Assembly (NCBI GenBank): GCA_964035545.1
Contig: OZ037769.1
Location: 8,843,429-8,907,428, forward strand
Reading direction: 5' to 3'
From: Bugula neritina
Lineage: Eukaryota > Bryozoa > Gymnolaemata > Cheilostomatida > Bugulidae
Length of the DNA stretch: 64,000 nt
Shown: piece after piece, positions 39,101 to 64,000 of the stretch
How positions within the stretch are numbered: position 1 is the stretch's first letter
Layout of the letters: each line of letters starts with the position of its first letter
Made by a program: the position numbers and the translations under genes
The notes under the pieces: generated by a model
The model's input: the letters and a program-made list of their open reading frames with translations, nothing else
Database searches by the model: none
What the model was told of the DNA's origin: nothing

Positions 39101-42100
39101 TTGTTGCCAAATCACCTCTAATAGAGGAACTGGTAATAAATTCATTGACTGAGCAAATGCTGTTTCAGCCTTGCAGAAATGACATTTAGTCAACTATTCA
39201 ACTTCTGACCAGAACAATTTTGTCCCATTGAAGAAAAGAGCATAAGTGTTTAGTGTACCTACTAACTGTCACTTTAGGAATTATAAACTATACATAAGCA
39301 ACAAATGTGTTCAAGCAATGTTAATGTTACCCAACCTATTGCATCGCATGTTATAAACTTCCATTAATACCTCGGCAACATCATGCTGCTCATTATTCAT
39401 GAAATCAGGTAAAACCTCTAAAAACAAAATATGTATGTAAAAGAAGCCTTAATTGGTGGCTATTCTTGATTAAAATGTCAATTATACATTTGGTTTTTGA
39501 TAAGGGATTTGAAATTTATCGTTAGCCATGAAATTCAGCCCTTGATCTGTGGAATTGCTACTGGCACAGTAACAAATGAAACATATATAACCAAAAAAAA
39601 CACTAAAGTGAGACCAAAAGACCAAAACAGTGATCTACTTCTCGATTACAGTATGAAAAAACATGACCATTTATTTCCTATATAAATAGAACAAGTTACT
39701 TTAAATCTAGGTTTAAAGTCATATTAATCCCCTAAGAAAAAGATAAATTAAAATTTATGTACTCAGAATTTACTTGTAGCGGTGGTGTGCGGCTTATAGT
39801 TTGAATACATGCATTTAAAAAGCATGTATTTCCAAAATTAGTTATATCTCTATAATCTGTAAAAATTATCAAAACAACAGGACCATTACAATGAATGCTA
39901 AACAATGAATATTCTTGACTTCAAATTATATAATCAGAACAACAATCTGGCTTAAAAAAAACCTAGACTTTTTGGCTTATTTAATATGAAAAAGACTGTT
40001 ACTTTCACAAGACAAATGTCAAATACACTATATCTGCACCACAAGACCAAAATGAGTCTTAACAGGGTATACAATGGGTTTTAAGATAACATGTGACTGA
40101 GTGTTATAGCCAATTCATTAAACACATATATGTTTAAGTTCAACTGCATCAATGTGAAAGTTTGATGCACTTTTTCTCAACGATTTGAATAAAACACTCA
40201 AGTAGTATAAGTATTACTATCCATCTTGTCTTAGACTTACTAATTATTAATCAATATACCATAAGTATAATTATAAACTTATATTAATATCACAATACCA
40301 TTTAACAATTACTGGTTAGTGAATTACATATATAATTAAATGAATTAAAATAAACATAAGATAAGCAGATGTGAATTACTACTACAGTATCAATACAATT
40401 ATGAATTATTATTATTAATAATACAAAATTATATTAAAATAATAGGCTAATAATAATACTACACTTTATATAATGACAATGATTATCATTATGATTATAT
40501 TATTATTATTAATATTAATAATTAATGTAATACTAAAATATTAATTAACATAATACTAATACTTATACTTATACTAAGTTTAATAGTAATAGTAATACTA
40601 ATAGACAATAGACATAGTAATAGAACTAGTAGCACTAAGTTTAATAGCTATACTAATAGTATTACATTTACTATTACTATTAGTATTAATATTAGTATTA
40701 GTAATATAATTATAATTATAATAAATGTAATTCAATACCTAAAGTTGAAATGATATCGTAATCTATAAGTTAATATATAATTATCACTATAACTATAAGT
40801 ATAAGTATATTAATTATTATTTATATTATTAATTAAACGCTATTAGTATTACTATTAGTATTAGTAAAAGTGATACTATTACTATTGAGTATTACTATTA
40901 CTATTAGTATTAGTATTACTATTAGTATTAGTATTAGTATTATTAATATTTCTATTAATATTAATATTATAATTATTATTTATTAAATTTAATCGTTAAT
41001 ATGATTTAGATTATTATTTTAATCGACAATTATTTAGTTTAAAAATGTTATTAATAATTTATAAGCAGATTGAGCTTACCCATCTCTAGCTTTATTTGTT
41101 ATATTGGAAAGTCGAAGTGAGAATTTTAGGTTCAAGCAAAAAGATATAAGCTGTTCAGTTGAAGGGGTGTACTTGTAGAGTTGAAGATATCACGTTGGTT
41201 GTGAGGGATGAAATAGACTAAGTACTTAACACGTTGCCGAGGTTTTCTTAATGCAAGATTATTTTAATTTTAGAGTTGTGTCATTTTTCAACTAAAACCT
41301 ATGCTTCGTGCATACACAAAAGTATTACGCAGCGATTACTAAAAAAATTGCTCGGTTAAGTACTTTTCCGCCGTTTTTGCAGAAATTTCCGCTTTTCCGT
41401 TTACGCAGTTTACAAAAACCGCAGTTTACACTGTCTAGATTTAGTAGATGTCAACAACCAACTGAATCTTATGATTACCATGATGGGTTCGCTTTGGCAT
41501 AAAAAGCTATATTTTAATTCATTATTGCATAAACTTGTATAATTAAATTGTAGTACGTAGGAAATGCAAAAATAATACTTCATATATGTTTTTTTCTAAA
41601 AATAAATAAGTTCCTGGCTTTAAAAAGTACTTATATTGATTTCTGATTAGTAGACCAGTGCAATTCCAAAGTTTATGGAATCAATGTAAATATTGCTCAA
41701 TTCAATAATTCTGAAAATTTTAGAAAGAAGTCCAGCCCTCTTAGTTGGAGGTAGGCCACCATTTAAGCAGGCCTGCAATGGTTTTTGTTTGATTTATAAA
41801 CCCTCAGAAAACTACTCAAAGAGAAACCCTAATGCATAATATTTTTAATATTTTCCATTTGTAAATACAAGTTGTCCGTACTCCGTAGCCTATTACTGCA
41901 TGAGTAGAGTCAAGGTGTGACATCACCACTACGTCAACAGGCGTATTTTCCTCACGTCTCAGTCATAAACAAGCTGTCGGAAGAATTAGTCAAAGAAAAT
42001 TTTCTTGTCGTCATCAGTCTTCTTATTAATTTTTAAATCAGGATTACTTCTACTTTGTGTGCTGAAGATCTGCAGCATATAATTTTCTAGAGGGTGGGCT

Positions 42101-45100
42101 GTGATAGTTGTGGCAGATTTGGATTAAGGTTATTGTACCTTGATTTCCCACAAGGTTTTTAGTATTACCTCGGATTAGGTTTTACTGTTTTTCTTTCCTC
42201 TATGACATGAATTAGAGATGCTGCTCAGTAGGGAATTAGTAGCAGATAATATGTAATCAACTGATGGTGTTGTGCACCTGTGTGTTATTTTGACTTTACA
42301 TGACTCTGTTTAGCCTAGTGACACATTCAATCCCAGATTAGGTTGGTAATTAATTTGTTTTATATCTTTTATTGAATAAAAGCTCAGTTTTTTGTGTTAT
42401 AACCAGTCAATAATGAATTAGAACTTAGGTTGTTGATTAGAAAGTACTGACTAATTCTTCGAATATCATTCAGCTTTAAGTTAGCAATGTTGTGTTTTCG
42501 AAAAGGAAATATTTTGCATTATAGAAGAAAATCTCTACCTAGCTCAAGGAAGCCTTACCGGAACTGCAAATAACAACTGAACTGAGCTGCAACTTTTCCA
42601 GTACTTTGCATTATAAATATTAAAAAATACATTCTCAGGAAGTCAAAATTTTCAGTATTATTTATTTATTGGAGTTACTTTAACCTGAGTTAACAGTTTG
42701 TAGCTGATTCCTCATCAAGTGGGTTTTTGAAAGGATACTATTTTACTGCAGGTAACAAACTTGGCACCTTTTAGTAATAATGCACTGCACTGTTTAGCAC
42801 CTATTACGATGCTGCTATAGCTTAGCAACTACAACATAGTACCATATATTATGTAGTTTAGCCATACCATTACAGGCTTTTATATTATATGATATTGATA
42901 TTGTAGGTACCTCGTGCATACTATGAAAACTGCTATATACCACAAGGTATGTCTGACTCCCAACTCTCCTCTCTCAACATCCGCAGGGTTACTAGCTGTG
43001 TAAAACCAGAGGAGCCCCACATATACTCAGTTGTTCTCACGCAGTTCTCTGCACTTCCCGGAAGTCATGGAGGATTGGAGTTTCTACCTGGGCAGATGTA
43101 CTATTTTATATGTAAGTATTTCCTTAGTATATAGTTATTATATAATAGTTTCATCATTAAAATTTATCTAATACAAAATATTTTTTATTATATCATAGTT
43201 TCATTATTATACATTGTATAACTAGTACAAAATGTATTTTTATTATAAGCACAAGACTTAAATTACATCTTTCTGTTACAAGCAATGACTCATCGAAGCA
43301 TACAATAATATAATGTGATATAGTAAGGAAAAAAGAGCAATGGTCCAGTTGTGGTTTTCTACAAATTACTAAGACTGTCCATGACAGTTATTTGTCATTT
43401 TTATATTCATTCTTCTACTTATAAAGTCTTAGCAACTATATAAGTAACGTTTAAGACAACTTATATTAAAAAATAATATATTTTTAAGTATCCTCTAAGC
43501 TGATATAATATCTAGCATTTCACAGTGCGTAAATAAGATAATTATGCTTTACGTAACATTATTTTATACGACACTGTTATGTAATGTATTTTCTTAATAA
43601 GGATTATACTGTATTAGGCTTGGCCCAAGCTGCCCTAGAATGGGCCTGGATGTATAAGCTTTGTGGTTCACCGATGAGTTTTTTTTCAAAATATTTTTTT
43701 CAAGCATGATGAGTCTATTGCCAGTTTCAGCACCACTTTTTTACTCATACCTTTCTTGTTTCACACTTGATTGTCTCCCCTGACATATTGTTGTGTATAT
43801 ACTGTACACAGCTACATCAGATGGCTCCATGAGTGGAATAGACAACAGGAGTTCTGAGGGAAGTGCTTGTAGGATGTATAACATGAAGATGAAGTTAAAC
43901 ATCTCAGCACCTGCAGGTCAGCAATGAAGTCCTTCATGTAGACAGCATCAGCTGCCTTAACATATGATATACACTGTTCTGTTGCCCTTGTAAAAGGCTA
44001 ATGTCCACTTTGATGTGGTCACAAATGCTGATACTAAAAGATGATTTAAGACTCACATTTAGAATGCTGTCTGTTTTCAGGTTACCAGAGGTCAACCAGG
44101 AGACCCTCTGAGACTGTAACCAGAACTGGAAGCTTAACTCATCCAGCAACTGGAACAGGTTGGGTTTTCATCTTGTCGGTACATCTAGCTGTAAGATTAA
44201 TTTATGTAGTGCAAAATATTTCAATATATTAGCAATAAGCATCATTAAAAAGGTACCAAAAGTAAATTTAATTTACTATTATGTTATGCAAAAAATGAGT
44301 ATATATATAATTCCTATTTTGAGAACAAAATGTAGATAAGTTAGAAGCTATTCTTTATCTTGTTGGCAATCTAGAATCTTTTTAAGTAGTTTTGTTTGAA
44401 CATACTGCCAATTAAACTTTATCTCAATAGCTTTAGCAAATATTATTAGTTTTATGGGCCATTTTTAAGAGACAGCTTTTTTGGATATTAAATGAGTGCT
44501 CTAACATTTGATTAGCTTTTTGTCATTTGGAATTTGTACCCAAAACAAACTGATTTATCAAAAAACAGTCAGTCTTCAACTAATACTGTTATACACAATA
44601 TCTAAGAGCCTTAATATTCACATCATCTTTGCACTGATCTATAAAATTATGAGATATAAGAGTGATAACTTAGGGCTTTATATAGACTATAAAGCTACCT
44701 GTATGCATGCTCATAAAACAGGAAGTAAACCAAACAAAGAAGTAACATTCTGTTGATATCCTTCCAACGTAATTTCTAAAGAAAAAAATGTTCAGGAATG
44801 AGATTTTATTGGTATTGTATAGGCACAAAACGTTTTGTGTTTTCAAATTTATGGAGAAATTCATCTTTTCTTCAACGTTTACCATACAATAGGAATATTA
44901 TTTATTAAAGGACAGCGCATTTATATCTGTTTTGACATTTATTGCATGTTTATATTTACCAGTTGCTATCACAGCTGCTTTTTTACTCCTGTGAACTTGT
45001 GCTTGGAACTCGTGTGAACTAGTTTACAGATATGTTGATACAATAGTTATATATTATGGTGGTGCTCTAATGTGCTGTAATTACCAAAAGATTGTATTTC

Positions 45101-45812
45101 TTCAATCATTAATAATGATAATGATGCATAAAAAAGAGATGACTGAATGTTGTTGTTAGTTGACTAATGATAGTGAAGTGTGCCTGCCAGCTCGTATTAA
45201 TTGCTTGTCAAGTATTCTTATTGGTGCAAGTGTGAGAATTAGCACTTGAATGTATTCATCTTCAAATACAATTTGTGTAGCAGCAGTGTATGCAGACAAT
45301 ATGGCTAGCAACCCATGGGAAACCTCACTAGTCTATGACTAAGCTCTCCAAAACACTGCTTGCATGTTTACATTAGACCATACCTGCCTGCACAACGTCA
45401 TTACACCAGACTGTTGAATACCAATTGTTACATATGCTAACCTTACTGATCCAATAGCTTTAAAATGTAAATCTGCTCGGTTGCCATGACGATGCTTGTT
45501 GACAATGTGTTTGAGGTAGAATACAGACACTCATTGTCCAGCTTAATGTAATCTCACAGTGTGTAAATAATTAGTGAGAAATATTTAATTTAATTGTCAA
45601 CTTAAATAATTCAGCTATAAAAGTTTGTCTGGTAATGTTTTTCAGATTTATCCTCCAAGACCACCACAGACTATGCAAGGCCCAAATATCCACAAGCTGT
45701 GATAAATGCTGAGATTAAGCTGCCCTCGTCTAGCAACAGCCCACCTTACAGCCCTTTGATGTTTGTGCTGAGTCTATTGTGTAGTATCCTATGCAGGCAT
45801 CATATTCTTTAG
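36105..45812 (+). CDS. Ephrin, probably GPI-anchored (A-type-like), 5'-partial
   Basis: Membrane-tethered ligand for Eph receptor tyrosine kinases, used in contact-dependent repulsion and tissue boundaries. Exons: 36105-36225, 42906-43110, 43812-43916, 44081-44158, 45646-45812. All phases join. The ephrin ectodomain is clear: LADRIEFRCPYY, QEYYKIYR, ENCYIPQG, SCVKPEEPHIYSVVLTQFSA, then GGLEFLPGQMYYFI (the receptor-binding G-H loop and following strand), then a TSDGSMSGID strand and SACRMYNMKMKLNIS. All four conserved cysteines are present. A Ser/Thr-rich linker follows, then a hydrophobic end SPLMFVLSLLCSILCRHHIL and a stop, with no cytoplasmic domain. That suggests GPI anchoring rather than a B-type tail. 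The first exon with the signal peptide was not found. The first intron seen is 6.7 kb and contains an antisense USP-like gene. Confidence 0.88.
36712..36762. repeat. Perfect hairpin in ephrin intron
   Basis: CAGGGCAGTGAAT (36719-36731) and its exact reverse complement ATTCACTGCCCTG (36743-36755) are separated by 11 bases. Weaker pairing continues outward (GACGTAT against GTATGTC). It could be a small MITE remnant or a structured intronic RNA. Confidence 0.75.
36929..36995 (+). repeat. Dispersed repeat, copy a of an inverted pair
   Basis: CAGTTTACACCGGTTTTTGT and the following AAACTGCGTAAACG plus GGCGGAAA motifs recur in reverse complement at 41363-41433. The two copies bracket the USP-like exons inside the ephrin intron. 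The element class is not recognised. Confidence 0.7.
38724..39849 (-). CDS. Ubiquitin-specific protease (USP)-like gene fragment, nested in the ephrin intron
   Basis: Cysteine protease of the USP/UCH family that removes ubiquitin. Minus-strand exons, approximate: 39774-39849 carries the catalytic Cys box (ITNFGNTCFLNACIQ, TPPLQ). About 39367-39412 carries VLPDFMNNEQHDVAE, the equivalent of the QQD box. About 39115-39190 carries KCHFCKAETAFAQSMNLLPV. About 38724-38870 carries LSQFTKLPKVLAITLKRF and LEVLDLLYITDKSR. The order matches a USP catalytic core. The His box (GHY-type) was not found downstream. A segment near 38975-39030 (SEVTLQG, then FQETRWICF in another frame) needs a frame change or unusual splicing. 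It may be a degenerate or incomplete gene, or I may have missed exons. Confidence 0.6.
40400..41000. repeat. Degenerate ATT/ATTAGT simple-sequence region
   Basis: About 600 bp of low-complexity ATTATTAATA and TATTACTATTAG sequence in the ephrin intron. No coding content. Confidence 0.85.
41363..41433 (-). repeat. Dispersed repeat, copy b of an inverted pair
   Basis: The reverse complement contains CAGTGTAAACTGCGGTTTTT and GTAAACTGCGTAAACGG with GCGGAAA motifs, homologous to 36929-36995. Orientation is opposite to copy a. Confidence 0.7.
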
Positions 45813-48250
45813 CTCATCTATAAGCAAACATAAACCCGTGGAAGGTTTAAGTTAAAGCAAACCACAGTATCTTGGTGCTCGTATATCTCTAGGCATATCT
45901 CTCCATGTTACAGCTTCAGCTGCTTAAGCCAAATGCTCAGTTATAACCTATCTTCCCATAATCCTTGTTTTGTATACAGTTTAAAATAAAGTGACACTTT
46001 TAAATAGTATTTTTTGGTGCTGCTTAAATATGAGAGCCATTTGGTTACCTGTAAAAAGGCTGGGTTCAATTGAACATTTGAAGTCCTTCAGTTATTTCTA
46101 ATTATCTTGCAGTAACCTCAGTAGTCTAGCAGACACATTACTGATTAGCCATTCAAGTGAAATACCAAATACAATTGTCAAAACTCACAATTTGGGATGT
46201 AATAGATTAAAATTGCAATTTTGTTAAATTCAATTGAGCCTTAAATAATAAAACCCACCAGCTCAGTAGTGTCTACTAGTTTAATTTGGAGTTATGCTAT
46301 CCTCTGCTGCCTGAACTTGCACATTCTGCTGGTAGTTTCTTCCATAATATTTCTCACTGCTCAAACTTCTTGATATTAGCTCTGTTTAATGTTTAATATA
46401 TGGAAATATTTTATCATTCAAGCTGTTATTTTTATATTCAATATATTCAAAAATATTTTATGAACTTTAAAATTTATGTTTTCTCGTAAATTTTAACTAA
46501 ATATCATTATGTAATAATTACTGTGTAATATTTGTAAATATTATGTAAATATTACAATATATTTTTGCAAACAGCAGTGTTTGTTTTCTACATACTGTTG
46601 AATACATGCTATACATACCAACTGCTCATTCCTTGTTATTTATATTATGCACTGTATCGTGTTATTTAAAGTAGAGGTATATAGGCTCAGGAATTATTGA
46701 AAAATCAGCTTTAATTCATGTTTAGTAGAGTAGTTCAAGCAGTGGTGTATGTCAAAATGTTATTAACTTCTCTGAACAGATTTAATTTTAGTCACAAAGG
46801 TTAATTACCATGTGGTGGTAAAATAATTATGGTACTATGTAGCAGATGTGCAATATATTAGGTGGTGAATGCTGTTTATTATGTTGCATCAATGCAATGC
46901 CAAATTGAATAATATCTCAAAAAGTATACATTTGGAGTTGCTTGCACTCTAACAACTATATGTTGGAGAGCAGTGCTCCCTGGTGTATTACTAATTAGGT
47001 GACCACCAATGTGAAAGTGCTAACATTGTTTATAACAATGGCAAGTAGCAGGAGCTGAGGTGCAACTGTTTCGTGAAACCTCTGCATAAACAAACATGCT
47101 TAGACTAATACTATTAACTTTATGAAAGAATTTGTTGGGTGACCTGTTCATAAATATCACAAGGTCTATTGCCAAAATCACCAACAAATTTTGTTAGAGT
47201 TTACATAAAATGTAGTCCCAGCTTCAGCTTCAAACATCTATTTCTAGCAACATTTCAAAAATATCTGCATGCAGTGGTAACACCCAGTGACAAAAGTAAA
47301 AGTTATAGTAAAATTAACAGCATCTAAAATAATTGCTTCTACATGGAACCTGCATGCAAATGAGTGAAAAACTATAGCAAGGTAAGATTATTCACTAGCT
47401 TATCGTGCTTTACATATGATCAACCATGTAAGTGCATTATTCTATAAACATGTGCTATTTACTTAATCTGAATTGCATATTGCGCTCTAAGCCTGCAGAG
47501 TTTTCTTTCCTTGTGAATGTCTACTTCGTTAGCCAAAACTGCAAAACCGTTTTTGAAGTAACGGACTTGCAGTTCAAATCACGATAACCTCAGGAGACAT
47601 CAAAGCCAATTTGTTGTTTCGCTTTCGCTTTGATACCGTGAAATAGAAATTTTCAAGATCATTTGAATTTCAATTTTGTACATTCCCTTCAGTATTTTAA
47701 TATGAAGATATGTATAACAATTATGTCGCAGTTATTACGCCTAATTCTTGAATTGATAACATGTTGATATTTACTACCAGCAAAACTAAACAACCAACAA
47801 TGAACAACTTGAAGTGTGGCGCCTGCACAGTCTCTCTCTCAGAGTCAGAGTGAGAGTCAGTCTCAGTATGAGACCTGAGTCACAACTTTAAGTTTAACCC
47901 ATACTAATAGCGATACTCATATTCATAGTCATAAATTTTAATTTTGTTTTGTTTTCACGATGATCATAATTATTGCCATTATTATTATGATTAAATACAT
48001 GCCATTTTCATTTTCATTTTGTTTTCAACATGAACATGAAATGAATATTTACAATTGCTTATAGTTATACTCATACTGATACTCATCGTCATACTGGGTA
48101 ATACTCTCATACTCATACTGTGACTGAGTGATGTTAACAGAAATTTTAGTTTACTCTGGTAAAATGCAAGTGAAAATGACAATTTGAGTTTCAGTGTGAG
48201 TGTAGCATTGGTAGTCACTGGTCACGCCTTCAGTTACACTGACACATCAA
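45813..48250. other. Intergenic region between ephrin and NAGLU
   Basis: AT-rich sequence after the ephrin stop, with AATAAA at about 45985, a plausible ephrin polyadenylation signal. No other gene recognised. Degenerate ACTCATACTC/CAGTCTCAG-type repeats occupy 47825-48130. Confidence 0.5.
47825..48130. repeat. Degenerate simple repeat (GAGTCAGAGTGAGAGTCAG / TCATACTCATACT)
   Basis: Clusters of short imperfect GAGTCA and ACTCAT words on either strand between ephrin and NAGLU. Irregular period and no sign of function. Confidence 0.7.
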
Positions 48251-48313
48251 ATGCATCATTTGCTTTCAGTATTGCTGGTACTGATAGTTGTACTTATACA
48301 ATCAAATAGTTGC
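48251..48313 (+). CDS. Candidate signal-peptide exon for NAGLU
   Basis: An ATG followed by a strongly hydrophobic stretch, MHHLLSVLLVLIVVLIQS, then NSC. This looks like the signal peptide that lysosomal NAGLU needs. A possible donor (TGCT|GTGATT) would give phase 1, compatible with an acceptor at 49857/49858. The donor is weak and nothing else links the two, so this is only a candidate. Confidence 0.25.
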
Positions 48314-49857
48314 TGTGATTATAATATTGTCTATTATTATAGAGGGCCATCACTATTAGTATGCTGGTATTGTTTACGAGCTGAAGCTGCATCCTTGGGT
48401 TTGTTTTTTAAATATTTATTCTACTTTGAAAATGGATTTTTAAAGTATTACTTGTATGATTATATACAGGTGATTAAATGTCCTCTTAATCATCATATCT
48501 TGCATGTTAACAGTGTCCCCTTTTTATTAGTATTGATATCAGGTAATAGTCTATTAATTGCATTAGCAATATAAATTAGATGACAGTACTTCATAGAATC
48601 TGATACATTTTCTTATAATTTTGTAATTTTTAATTTTTGTTTAGTCTTGACTTTGAGATGAACTGCTTCTCAGACTGCATGTTTTATTGTTGCCAAGGAT
48701 GTTCAGTAAACCTTAAAATCCTTTCCGTGATAGTTAAGTGATAATGTTGCTATGCAACCATAATGGCTGTACTCTTAATAAATTATTGTAAAATAATTGT
48801 AACATTGTTGACTTGGCGTATTAATTGTCGCATATTTATTTATGGTCAATAAAACATATGCTAATAGCGCAATGGTAATTTGCAAATTACCTTTAGGTTA
48901 ATCTTCCAAGTGTTCCAAATTTTCAAAGTGACTAGTAGTTACTAGGGTTCTTTTATTAAGATACTACCAAAACACTAGCCCTGTAGAATAAAAAAGTTGT
49001 CAGCAAAAAACTTGATTTTAAATTGAGACAGTAGTCTATTAAGAAGATTTAAGTTTAGTTTCAAGGACATCATTGTTGACTCTTGGCTCATCTATTGTAA
49101 TTATTAAATATATAACAACTTTTGCATTTAGATTTACCATGTTTTTTCAACTTTGCTTAAATTCTTAGTTTTGCACATATTTTTTAAATACATTTAGGGC
49201 TCACAGTATCAAACATCTTGTCCCCATAAAGTTGGGATTTGGTTCCTGGTCCTCCGCTCCTAGGTACAGCCTTGACACTGGTCAGTCATCCTGTTATTTC
49301 ATGACTGTGGGTTGGCACAGTTTTTTTTGCAAAAATTAAATTTCATAAATATTTGCTTCAAACCTTCAAACCAATATTTTTACATTATCTGTATACTGTT
49401 TTGACTTTTTTGATACTAACACTATTCATAAATCATTATATTTTATGTCCTAAATAAATTTTACTTCTCTTGTAAGTTGTTAGTACATGTTGTCTACAGT
49501 TGTTTACTGCTTGTAATTTCAGATCATGGTAAATGCAAAGCGTTTCTATCTTTATCAATCTTTCTCATTTGGACTAATGATAAGTTTGGTAAAGGTCTTT
49601 TCATTGGGTAGGTTTTATCATATTAGTAGTTCGTCAGTCTAGTTTTGTATGTTAAACATACAAATTTGAAGGTTTGTCATGTTCAATACTGCAATTTCTA
49701 ATACATAAAAGTTTAACTTTACAGGCTGTCATTTTTAAATTCAGTGGCTGCCTTGCTTGACTTTGTTTTTTGTTTACTAATTGTACAGCTGACTTCTTTA
49801 AGCAAAATGACATAGAAGGGATTTATAGAACTTCTTGCACTTGATGATGGCTTGTAG

Positions 49858-64000
<14,143 letters not shown>

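Noticed and set aside
49200-49330. Less AT-rich segment resembling a SINE body
   Set aside because: No A/B boxes, tail or second copy could be seen in the window, so no class can be assigned.

Overview
This is an AT-rich, intron-rich animal nuclear DNA window. Coding segments are short exons bounded by GT/AG sites, separated by long introns full of tandem repeats and mobile elements. The gene content (a TRPV-type channel, a GPI-anchored ephrin, a leprecan-type prolyl 3-hydroxylase and lysosomal NAGLU) indicates a metazoan, probably an invertebrate. I cannot fix the phylum from sequence alone.

Layout. (1) 1-15.6 kb, + strand: the 3' two-thirds of a TRPV-type cation channel gene with eight exons ending in a stop at 15576. 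One intron is almost entirely a 34-bp minisatellite of about 139 copies. Other introns carry a PIF/Harbinger-like MITE and a tRNA-derived SINE. (2) 16.8-29.8 kb, - strand: a complete prolyl 3-hydroxylase gene. Its exons join in phase into about 641 codons, from an apparent signal peptide to a C-terminal HDEL. Two tandem homologous exons look mutually exclusive. Four separate tandem arrays sit in or against this gene. (3) 29.8-36.1 kb: mostly noncoding with simple repeats and one unassigned ORF. (4) 36.1-45.8 kb, + strand: an ephrin gene lacking its first exon, ending in a GPI-signal-like tail. Its large intron holds fragments of a ubiquitin-specific protease gene on the opposite strand. (5) 49.9-64 kb, + strand: NAGLU, running off the right edge. 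One of its introns contains a 7.5-kb DNA transposon that looks intact. That element has about 630-bp terminal inverted repeats, a THAP-DDE transposase and a divergently transcribed SAP-SWIM-YqaJ nuclease (ISL2EU-like). A non-LTR retrotransposon 3' fragment lies in a later NAGLU intron.

The host genes are not an operon and have unrelated functions: a sensory channel, ER collagen modification, cell-cell signalling, and lysosomal heparan sulfate degradation. The most interesting items are the two-gene transposon, the duplicated hydroxylase exon, and the HDEL-stop that lies inside a minisatellite unit. Exon boundaries were read by eye from splice consensus and phase. Domain calls rest on remembered family motifs, not on searches.
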